64,000 nt of DNA. Source: Maribellus sp. CM-23 (GTDB lineage: Bacteria; Bacteroidota; Bacteroidia; Bacteroidales; Prolixibacteraceae). The notes below the pieces were generated by a model. That model ran no database searches, was not told where the DNA came from, and saw only the letters and a list, made by a program, of their open reading frames with translations. Both the position numbers and the translations under genes were made by a program. The DNA lies in contig NZ_JADWYJ010000001.1 of assembly GCF_021354595.1 (NCBI RefSeq), forward strand, positions 1,651,446 through 1,715,445, written 5' to 3'. Below, in pieces: positions 56,836 through 64,000 of the stretch (the stretch's first letter is position 1; each line of letters opens with the position of its first letter).

Positions 56836-58848
56836 TTATTTCAGAGGGACAGCAACTTCCCATTCCTTGTTGTCCTGATTTGTGATCTTTACTTTTATCT
56901 CTTTCGCTGATTTTGAAACAATTTGAGCCTGAACTCCGGATTCCGACTTTTCTGAAGGAAAAAGCACCCAAACAAATGTGGAATCTCCCTCAATATGTGT
57001 AGAATAAACGATTGCCGCGTTGGGTTTGTAAGTGTTGTATTCTCTGCTGTACCACCCCTGAATTTCCGGTTTCTCCTGACCTTCAATCTTCTGAACCGAC
57101 CATTTTGTATCACCTGCAGGTATAATCTGTAAATTACCATGGTCATTGACAGATAAGACCTTTTGCTCCCGGATCTGAACTTTGCAATCAGGATGCCAGT
57201 GCCAGAGCGCCTCAATTTTCCGGGGCTGGTCGGTAGAAACCTGATCAACCACTACCCAGAAATTTCCACGGGAATAAAAGAGTGCGCGGGTGTGTCTATT
57301 CTTGCCTTCCAATCCTTTAAAATCTTCAAATGATCCCCTGGCAAAATCGTTGTCTTTTGAAATCTTGTAATCAGTTGGCGAAACCGGTTCTTCAGCAACT
57401 TTCGGACCTGGTGCCTGCCCTTTGCCGTCGATAAGCAACACATTGTGCCCCTGGCTTCCGCATGCATATCCTCTAAACTTCTCGGCCACTTCGCCGCGAT
57501 AGGCAAAACGCCCGGCATCGACCAGCAGATCACGGCCGTAAGCTGAAACCGAAATATGTAATTTATCGTTGTGCTGGTGCCCGCTTCCCCACGGACCAAA
57601 ATCGAAAAAAGACCACTGTGCACCGGTATCGTATCCGCTTCGTGAAATCAACTGACCAGCCCATGGATAAACAAACGAAGGCCCTTTCTTTGGTACGGTA
57701 CCACTTTGCCCGTTGGAGGCAATAAACTCCCAGTCGTTCCGGCCGTAGGAAGGGGCAACTTTGAGCACACGATCCCGGTTAAAATCCAGATCGGAGTCGT
57801 TGTTTAACAAGCCCGTTCCATTGGGGCGCATGGTGCAGGCGGTGTAGTCCCACATCTTTTCAATTTGGCTGGTAAAATATTCCGGCAAGGTTTTCCCAGC
57901 CTGCTTACAAATCTCGTAAAACAGGTAAAAATTACTCAGTGCCACGCTGTGGTAATGCGAAGTAAGTTCAGTCTGTACACCATCAGGATAAACCTGCTCC
58001 TTCATACTTTCGGCCATAGTGTGGATGGTGTATTCAAGCCATTCAGGAGACCTTTTGAACTCGGGCCACGCGGTCGCTAAGGTAGCCAAGCCCGACATTT
58101 CCATGGTCAGCCAGTTACCTTGTGCATGAAAATTACGCGCATAGTCGGCATGATCAGGCAAACTGCTCAAAATCAGCAGTCGTGTTGCCGGCGAGATATA
58201 ATCGGTACTCATCAGTCCGTAAAACACCTGCGACCACATTTTCACCCTGAAACTCACTTCGAGACCCCGCCACATAGCGGTACTGCTTTTCTTTGCCGGA
58301 TAGGGCCAGCTTTCGATGATCCAGTCCTTAATAAACGAGTCGATGTATTTTGTGTACTGTGGATTACCGGTTTTGAAATATTCCGAAAAAATAAAACTCA
58401 CCGGATGATGACGGTTGAGCATCCATGCCCATTCAATATCATCCTCAGGACCTGTGTAGTCCCACTTAAGGTGACCATCATCCACCCGGGGAACCTTTGC
58501 CCCTACCAATTGAAATACATAAATATCCTGCAAAATGGAATCGCCCAATGATGTGTTTTGCGACGATACATTGGGTTGCTGCTTTTTTAGTCGCCGGGCA
58601 TTATCACTTTTTTCATAATACGCCAGCAACAAGGAACAGGCCTTAGACAACTCATTTTTATCAAAAGCTTCTTTTACTTTCTCCAGCCCGGGATAACTGA
58701 GATCCAGGTTCTCAAAAATGTACTCCATTTTCTCAGGGAAAGCAGAACACACCTCTTCTGCTGAGCAAATTTGCTGCCAATCCTGAGAGAAGGAAACTCC
58801 TGAAGACAGAAGACAGAACAGACAAAAAATGAAGAACTTATGGGTCAT
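56836..58848 (-). CDS. Heparinase III-like lyase (PL12 type)
   Basis: The ATG at 58848 is chosen over one 66 bp upstream since it starts with a signal peptide (cleavage near SFSQ, about residue 22). The 670-residue product has the N-terminal Hepar_II_III_N toroid with NFHAQGNWLTME (N245) and VQTELTSHYH (Y299, H300), and the C-terminal beta domain with GSGHQHNDKLHIS (H424, H426). The order and spacing of Asn, Tyr and His match heparinase III-type lyases. It should act by beta-elimination on a uronic-acid polysaccharide; heparan sulfate is the classical substrate, but marine uronans are also degraded by relatives. It lies in locus 3 downstream of GH88, which would remove the unsaturated uronate ends it creates. 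Confidence 0.9.
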   Translation of the reverse strand: MTHKFFIFCLFCLLSSGVSFSQDWQQICSAEEVCSAFPEKMEYIFENLDLSYPGLEKVKEAFDKNELSKACSLLLAYYEKSDNARRLKKQQPNVSSQNTSLGDSILQDIYVFQLVGAKVPRVDDGHLKWDYTGPEDDIEWAWMLNRHHPVSFIFSEYFKTGNPQYTKYIDSFIKDWIIESWPYPAKKSSTAMWRGLEVSFRVKMWSQVFYGLMSTDYISPATRLLILSSLPDHADYARNFHAQGNWLTMEMSGLATLATAWPEFKRSPEWLEYTIHTMAESMKEQVYPDGVQTELTSHYHSVALSNFYLFYEICKQAGKTLPEYFTSQIEKMWDYTACTMRPNGTGLLNNDSDLDFNRDRVLKVAPSYGRNDWEFIASNGQSGTVPKKGPSFVYPWAGQLISRSGYDTGAQWSFFDFGPWGSGHQHNDKLHISVSAYGRDLLVDAGRFAYRGEVAEKFRGYACGSQGHNVLLIDGKGQAPGPKVAEEPVSPTDYKISKDNDFARGSFEDFKGLEGKNRHTRALFYSRGNFWVVVDQVSTDQPRKIEALWHWHPDCKVQIREQKVLSVNDHGNLQIIPAGDTKWSVQKIEGQEKPEIQGWYSREYNTYKPNAAIVYSTHIEGDSTFVWVLFPSEKSESGVQAQIVSKSAKEIKVKITNQDNKEWEVAVPLK

Positions 58849-58943
58849 GGTAATTTGGTTTAAGTTATCAGGCTGGCCTTTAGAGCAAGCTAAATGTTTT
58901 GTCAGGTCTCGCACCCGACAGATTTATTTTTTAGAGGCAGAGA

Positions 58944-58990
58944 GAGAAGAGAATCCGGCAATTGGAACCAATTTACCGCCTTCTCTTCTC
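58944..58990 (-). other. Long imperfect intergenic hairpin
   Basis: GAGAAGAGAA at 58944-58953 and TTCTCTTCTC at 58981-58990 pair perfectly. The enclosed bases also pair (GG, AATTGG with CCAATT, CC), giving a nearly complete 47-base hairpin in the 181-bp gap between GH88 and the PL12-like gene. On the minus strand no U tract follows. A processing or mRNA-stability element is more likely than a classical terminator. Confidence 0.5.
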
Positions 58991-59029
58991 ATACAACCTT
59001 TATACTATCGTTTCTCCGCGACGCTTCTG

Positions 59030-60232
59030 TTACTTTCTCTCCAGATCGCGTTTTCTCTTCAGTGCTTCCAGGAAATAGTAATCGGCATAGTTGAGTGGTA
59101 CATCCACTTCCGAATTGTGCGGCAAACTTCCGACTGAGTGTTTCAGAATAAAATGGCCGTTTTCACCTAAGTTAGCACGGTATTCGGCACTTGACAGGCT
59201 CTGAACGATTTTGTCTGCCCAACCTTTGTAATACTCACTCTTATCGTAGGTTGACATTTCGTACAGGGCAGAGGCCAAAATGGCTGCCGTGGAAGCATCA
59301 CGATTTTCATTCGGAATGTTGGGAGCATTGAAATCCCAATAAGGAACGCCGTCAGCAGGCATGTTGGGATGGTTGGCCAGAAACTCAAAAGCTTTTTCAG
59401 CCTGCTCAAGGTATTTGCGGTCGCCGGTTTCGCGGTAACAAAGGGTAAAACCGTAAATTCCCCACGCCTGGCCACGTGCCCATGCACTTTCATCCGAAAA
59501 TCCCTGATGCGTATTCTTGTGGCGGATGTCTCCGGTTTCAGGATCGTAATCCACAACATGCCAGGTACTGTAGTCGGGCCGATAATGATTTTTTATCGTG
59601 TTGTCGGCATGGGTTACAGCAATTTTATAAAACGAGGAGTCTCCTGAAAACTTGGTCGCTTCAAACATTAGTTCCAGGTTCATCATATTGTCGATGATAA
59701 CGGGGCAAGTCCAGTCTTTCTTTTTGTTGGCATTCCACGACTGGATAATTCCGGCGCCCGGCCTGAAACGGGTTGAAAGCGATTTGGCTGCGTTTACAAT
59801 TACATTTTTATATGCTTCGTTTCCGGTAAGCCGAAGTGCATTCCCATAGCTGCAATAAATCATAAACCCAACATCGTGGTTGCCTGTAAAGTATTGAATT
59901 GTATCGAGTGCTTCAGTATATTTTGTGGCAAGCGGCTTCCATTTTTCGTCGGATGAAAGCTCATAAATATACCACAAACTACCCGGGAAAAAACCGGAGG
60001 TCCATTCCTGCGGCGGAATGTATTTCATTTTTCCGTTGATAATACTTTTGGGATTAAGCACTTTGTCAGATTTTTCAATTTCAGCTATTTGCAAACCGTA
60101 TTGTTCGGCGGCAAATTTTACATTCTCACCGATAAAATCGGTTGCAGCCTCGCCAGACTTATTCTGACACGACTGAGAAAAAATGCCTGCTGCGATGATC
60201 GCAATTAAAATGAATGTTTTTTTCATCTCCAT
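59030..60232 (-). CDS. GH88 unsaturated glucuronyl hydrolase of locus 3, lipoprotein
   Basis: The 400-residue product has a lipoprotein signal ending SQSC with C22; ATGs at codons 1 and 3 are equivalent. GH88 motifs are clear: NHDVGFMIYCSYGN with D120 and CPVIIDNMMNLELMF with D181. The 61-residue spacing equals that of the catalytic aspartates in the well-studied Bacillus enzyme. Long stretches are almost the same as in the GH88 of locus 1 (SLSTRFRPGAG, SAWARGQAWG, DVPLNYADYYFLEALKR), so the two are close paralogues. It hydrates the unsaturated uronic acid produced by the surrounding lyases and releases a 4-deoxy-keto sugar. It lies 41 bp after the large heparinase-fold gene. Confidence 0.94.
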   Translation of the reverse strand: MEMKKTFILIAIIAAGIFSQSCQNKSGEAATDFIGENVKFAAEQYGLQIAEIEKSDKVLNPKSIINGKMKYIPPQEWTSGFFPGSLWYIYELSSDEKWKPLATKYTEALDTIQYFTGNHDVGFMIYCSYGNALRLTGNEAYKNVIVNAAKSLSTRFRPGAGIIQSWNANKKKDWTCPVIIDNMMNLELMFEATKFSGDSSFYKIAVTHADNTIKNHYRPDYSTWHVVDYDPETGDIRHKNTHQGFSDESAWARGQAWGIYGFTLCYRETGDRKYLEQAEKAFEFLANHPNMPADGVPYWDFNAPNIPNENRDASTAAILASALYEMSTYDKSEYYKGWADKIVQSLSSAEYRANLGENGHFILKHSVGSLPHNSEVDVPLNYADYYFLEALKRKRDLERK

Positions 60233-60273
60233 AAATTTAACGTTGTTGATATTCTTTCAATAATTTGTTTCTC

Positions 60274-62994
60274 TTACCATTTCACCACTGCACCCATAAC
60301 CGAAGGGATTGAAACCGACATTCCCTTTCCGGCAGGTTCTGTTGTTATTTTCTGCGATAAACCGTTTATATCCAAAATGACTTCTTTTATCGTTGAATTC
60401 TCCAGAATAAGTTTCATGGGATGGGTACAATTCACCCAATAGGAGTTCTTATCAATTTTTCGAATCTCAGCAGAGACATGCTCCTTTTCGGCTTTCAGCG
60501 ACACCGGACCGTATCCGATTTCCTTTCCTTTGCCCAGGTAGAGGTGTTCCGGCTGGTTGTTTTTTAACGAAACGATTCCGAAATAACCCTGAAACCGGAT
60601 ATCTTTTCCATCGATTCTCGCCTCACAATCGTTTCCCTGCAAAACAATCTGCTCCGTGTTATTCCTGTTATAAACTTTCAACACTGTGTTTTGGGAACTG
60701 CTTAGTTCCTCTATTTTTTCTACCGCCTTGATCGATTGGTTTCCTGTCCCCTCAAAAGGTTCGAAAACGGCAATAAAAGGCTCAGCCCAGGCTTCTCCCT
60801 GCGCACGAACAGTAAAAACAGGTTGCGGAAGATTTTTATATTGATGCCCTGACGTTTTCACCTTTGGCGACAATGCGGTGAAGTAGGTACGGTCCTTTGC
60901 CCCCGGAACAAGTACCTGCATATATTTATCCGGAAGTTCATTTTCTTTGATCGTAAACAATGCTGTAATATTCCCCGAATAATTTTCCAGCTTTTGAACA
61001 TCCGTAAAAAAGCGGAATCCCGGATAGTCTTTTCCAGTCAACGGATAATTTGTTGAAACCGTTTTCAAAACATCGCTCTTTTTGTCGGTTAACACGAGCC
61101 CTTCCCCCATGTTGTGGTACACATAATCGTTGCTCACTTCATTGTCGGAGCGGAAAATATCGACATAATATCCCGACGAAGGCGAAGTGCGCACAACGGC
61201 CAGGGTTCTTAACTGGTTCGTGTTCGTGGATTTATCGAAATACCGGGTATCGGTAAACGAATAATCGGGCGACACTGCTTCTTTGTCGGGCATGGGTTCC
61301 ATAGCGGCCAATTCGATCTCCCCGATTTGTTTTGTGCCGGCCGAACCGCTGAAAGGAACAGAACTGGAAGCACCGGCAGCCACCACAGTGTTATGTGCAG
61401 CCCACTGGCTGTAGTAATTGCGGTGCATCGGATGTTCGTAATTGGGTCCCGTGCCCGCATCAATTCCCATTACTTCACCCAGACCGTACAATTCCATGGC
61501 CATTCCGTTGCAATGGTTGTGGTTGTAGGTAGCTCCCTGAACGCCCACCATCAATCCGGTTTTTGGATCGGTACCGTTACGTTGCAGATAATACCGTGCA
61601 AAATCGAGTGTTCCGGTTCTGGGCCATTCAAAAGATGATGTTGCCTCCGGTATTTCGGGTAGATAACAAAGCAAGCCTACGAATCCTGAATCATCGCGCC
61701 GGTATTTACCGCCATCCATCAGTTTTTTCATTGATGCCAGCATCTCTGGCAATTCGGGCTGTTTATACTTTACCGCTCCTATCAATCCTATTTCCAGCGA
61801 TTCTGCGCTTTGCGAAGACCTTCCGGTATCTCCAAAAGCAGAAACCGTAAGATTTGGAAACGAATACTTTAACATGGCATAAGAAGCCCTAAAGAGGGCA
61901 GGAAACTGAAGAAAAACATCAAAACCATTATTTTCGAGGGCGAGCGCTGCAACCAAAAGATTGCCCACCGGATAATTGTGATAACCTCCCGGTTCTTTCC
62001 AATGCCCGTCGTGAGTGAGCCATTTTTCTACCGTAGACGGTAACGCCAGTTGCCCGCAACTACCGTTGATGGTATCTTTTTCAAGAAAAAACTGAAGATA
62101 ATAATCCCTTTTTTGCGGATTTTCAAGGCTCAGTGCCGCAAAAACCATGGTTGAGCTTTCGGCAGCGTACCAGTTGTTATTCCAGTAACCACGAAAAGCC
62201 AAAGTTGATGCAATCTTCTCAAACACCGTATCATAATAACTGAGGTCATAATTTTTCTGCCTCATAAATGGCTTGATAAAATCGTAAGCAACAATCAGCG
62301 AACGGGAAGCTGCATCACCAAGGGTCTGCATGTCGAGAAAGCCGGTGCGGCACGGTCCAACAATAGGTTCCTGGTAATAGGCACCTTTTGCCCATTGATC
62401 AATAATATCGGCAGCAAAAGTGGCAAACTTTTCTTCGCCGGTGAGCCAGTACAGAATAGCAGCATCCTGTGCCAGTTTGTTAATATCACTGTTGATCGAG
62501 GTAATATAAGCCTGCGGATCGACCCACTCCTTTTCCCCCGTCTCGGGATTAAACAGGAACATCAACCTACAGGTATCGTTGGGTACAAGCTCCTCGATGG
62601 TAGGTTTTCGATACGAGCTGCCTTTTTCCGTTATAGGTGTGCGCAAATAAGTATTCACCCTTACTGTAGGAACCGGAGCATCTCCCTCCCACTTTATTAG
62701 CTTTTTTCCCGAATTGTCGGAATAAACCGTTGTGTATCGTTTGCCGGGAACACGGTTCATCAGGTAACGGCTCAAAATCCATTCTTTATCGGTTTGATGA
62801 CGATCAGCATAGGACTCCACATTTTTTCGCATGTTGTCGAAAATGGTTTTTGCCCACAGTTGCTTGTCGATTTTGTCTAACACCGCTTGTTTATCTTCGG
62901 GTTTAACCAAAATATGTGGATTACTTTGTTGTGCCCTAAGCTGAAGAAGCGAAAACAACAGGAAAATAAGCAGACCAATTTTATTCCTTTTCAT
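60274..62994 (-). CDS. Large heparinase II/III-fold lyase
   Basis: The 906-residue protein has a signal peptide (cleavage near LRAQ, about residue 22). A long helical toroid (about 25-470) includes YWNNNWYAAESSTMVFAAL (N273/N274) and EPGGYHNYPVGN (H339, N340, Y341). A heparinase II/III beta domain (about 475-700) contains GATYNHNHCNGMAM (H492, H494) and GVMGIDAG-type spacing, and an extra C-terminal beta region (about 720-906) follows. The size and extra domain make it unlike the other three heparinase-fold proteins here and recall PL15/PL17/PL21-type exolyases, without a firm match. It probably acts in the periplasm on oligosaccharides of the locus 3 substrate. It lies 10 bp after the partial heparinase gene. 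Confidence 0.85.
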   Translation of the reverse strand: MKRNKIGLLIFLLFSLLQLRAQQSNPHILVKPEDKQAVLDKIDKQLWAKTIFDNMRKNVESYADRHQTDKEWILSRYLMNRVPGKRYTTVYSDNSGKKLIKWEGDAPVPTVRVNTYLRTPITEKGSSYRKPTIEELVPNDTCRLMFLFNPETGEKEWVDPQAYITSINSDINKLAQDAAILYWLTGEEKFATFAADIIDQWAKGAYYQEPIVGPCRTGFLDMQTLGDAASRSLIVAYDFIKPFMRQKNYDLSYYDTVFEKIASTLAFRGYWNNNWYAAESSTMVFAALSLENPQKRDYYLQFFLEKDTINGSCGQLALPSTVEKWLTHDGHWKEPGGYHNYPVGNLLVAALALENNGFDVFLQFPALFRASYAMLKYSFPNLTVSAFGDTGRSSQSAESLEIGLIGAVKYKQPELPEMLASMKKLMDGGKYRRDDSGFVGLLCYLPEIPEATSSFEWPRTGTLDFARYYLQRNGTDPKTGLMVGVQGATYNHNHCNGMAMELYGLGEVMGIDAGTGPNYEHPMHRNYYSQWAAHNTVVAAGASSSVPFSGSAGTKQIGEIELAAMEPMPDKEAVSPDYSFTDTRYFDKSTNTNQLRTLAVVRTSPSSGYYVDIFRSDNEVSNDYVYHNMGEGLVLTDKKSDVLKTVSTNYPLTGKDYPGFRFFTDVQKLENYSGNITALFTIKENELPDKYMQVLVPGAKDRTYFTALSPKVKTSGHQYKNLPQPVFTVRAQGEAWAEPFIAVFEPFEGTGNQSIKAVEKIEELSSSQNTVLKVYNRNNTEQIVLQGNDCEARIDGKDIRFQGYFGIVSLKNNQPEHLYLGKGKEIGYGPVSLKAEKEHVSAEIRKIDKNSYWVNCTHPMKLILENSTIKEVILDINGLSQKITTEPAGKGMSVSIPSVMGAVVKW

Positions 62995-63004
62995 CTTAAA
63001 AAAA

Positions 63005-64000
63005 TCACCAGTTACTTAATGTCTTGTCTAAAGGCAAAGCCACGTTGGCATATTTCTCAGGAACCAGCAATACTTCAAAACTCTTGGAAGTGTTTGCAGG
63101 AATTTCACATTCAAAGCCCACCATAACCGTTCCCGGATTTTGGGCATCGTAGTCATTGGTCGGAGCGGTGCTCCATGTTTTCATGGTCAGGTTTTCCAGC
63201 CCTTCCACTTTCAGATACAATTTTTTATCACCAATCGAGAGAGTGGCCGACTGTTCACTCAATTCAACACTGGCAGAAGTGAAGATTGCCCACTTTACTT
63301 TAACTGCATTACCGGGCGTCTCAATCTCATCGCGAACCACCACGTATTTTTCGTCTTTGATAGCGACACCGCGAACTGCTTTTTTCAACAGATCCTTATA
63401 AACCGACGAGATATCGGACACAGCAAACCTGAAATCTTCAGCATCCGAGAACTTATCAATTTTTGCATAGCCCGATACTTTCTGCAACTCATTGTTTACT
63501 GTTAAAACGTTGTGCGAATGATTGTTCATCCGGTAAATGGTCCAACGTTGCGCATCCTGGCTTCGTCCAAAAATCGACATCCCTTTTGACTCCAGCGATT
63601 CGTAACTTTGCATTCCTGGATCTGAAGCCCAACGCACACCTTCGGCCTCCATTACAAAAGAGCCTACATCCATGTGTCCATGGTTTACAGACGGGGAACC
63701 GGCTTTAAACCCAAGAAAAACAGCATTTTCATCCGTCCATGATGTACGCATCATAGCAACGGGATTCGCCCCCTGCCCCATCCAGCTTTTTTCTGATGGT
63801 TCGGAAATTTGATCCAGCGGGATATTTTTCCCCCAGATCATAATTGCAGGCAGAAGACGATCGCCGGTAAATTTGGAGAAATCACTGTTCTGAAGGAATT
63901 TGTTTTCCGACCACAACAGAGAAGGATTATCTGATTTTTCCGCAAACCAAAACATAGCAGGACTCAGGTTTCCCCCGAGACCACAGTCGCTGTAGTTAAA
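63005..64000 (-). CDS. Heparinase II/III-family protein, 5' part beyond the window
   Basis: The frame is open to the right edge: codons upstream of the first ATG (63955) read FNYSDCGLGGNLSPA, continuous with the body, so the gene starts outside the window. The visible 331 residues cover the end of the toroid (MFWFAEKSDNPSLL) and the heparinase II/III beta domain. That domain contains FKAGSPSVNHGHMDVGSF, with a catalytic-type histidine cluster, and WASDPGMQSYESL. The end is a small beta domain finishing ALPLDKTLSNW. It is the fourth heparinase-fold protein of locus 3 and resembles heparinase II (PL21)-like enzymes in the SVNHGHMDVG motif. The operon promoter and any SusC/D pair should lie to the right. 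Confidence 0.85.
   Translation of the reverse strand, partial: FNYSDCGLGGNLSPAMFWFAEKSDNPSLLWSENKFLQNSDFSKFTGDRLLPAIMIWGKNIPLDQISEPSEKSWMGQGANPVAMMRTSWTDENAVFLGFKAGSPSVNHGHMDVGSFVMEAEGVRWASDPGMQSYESLESKGMSIFGRSQDAQRWTIYRMNNHSHNVLTVNNELQKVSGYAKIDKFSDAEDFRFAVSDISSVYKDLLKKAVRGVAIKDEKYVVVRDEIETPGNAVKVKWAIFTSASVELSEQSATLSIGDKKLYLKVEGLENLTMKTWSTAPTNDYDAQNPGTVMVGFECEIPANTSKSFEVLLVPEKYANVALPLDKTLSNW

Overview
The window reads as a chromosome segment of a Bacteroidota bacterium, most likely a polysaccharide-degrading member of the Bacteroidales/Marinilabiliales. The support is three SusC/SusD-type outer-membrane pairs, a hybrid two-component regulator, many secreted or lipoprotein glycoside hydrolases and lyases, and promoters of the Bacteroidota type. 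The clearest promoter (TTTG, 19 bp, TAnnTTTG) lies in front of the tRNA gene. The species cannot be fixed from sequence alone.

Left end, 1-8150: the C-terminal part of an MFS/POT-like transporter, a tRNA-Leu(CAA) with promoter and terminator, then a leftward group. That group holds a NarL-type response regulator, its TPR-containing histidine kinase, a small anchored coiled-coil protein, a multipass membrane protein, an Asp-box lipoprotein and a secreted protein of unknown function. A diverged copy of the tRNA tail plus terminator appears 6.4 kb further on.

Locus 1, 8154-34975, leftward: GH95 and GH2 with their own terminator, then two different tandem SusC/SusD pairs, an FGE/SUMF1-fold lipoprotein, an alginate-lyase-fold lipoprotein, GH20, a 33-codon micro-ORF, GH88, a large LacZ-type GH2 and an S1 sulfatase. 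A 144-bp MITE-like element with perfect 12-bp inverted ends and a 6-bp target duplication lies just before the sulfatase. The enzymes point to a sulfated polymer carrying fucose (or L-galactose), beta-galactose, beta-HexNAc and uronic acid. The divergent hybrid two-component sensor at 35403 is its probable regulator.

Locus 2, 39609-52138, rightward: a TPR/transmembrane/HTH regulator, SusC, SusD, two surface glycan-binding lipoproteins and two GH30 enzymes. The layout resembles known beta-1,6-glucan loci of gut Bacteroides.

Locus 3, 52238 to the right edge, leftward: an alginate-lyase-fold lipoprotein, a BNR_4 propeller protein, four heparinase II/III-fold proteins (one cut by the edge) and a second GH88. 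No SusC/D pair is in view for it. This is a dense uronate-polymer lyase set feeding unsaturated products to GH88. Locus 2 therefore sits between two uronate-directed loci that share closely similar GH88 enzymes.

The least explained items are the shared N-terminal module on the FGE-like and lyase-like lipoproteins, the loss of the FGE cysteine pair, the MITE, the micro-ORF and the tRNA-tail repeat.
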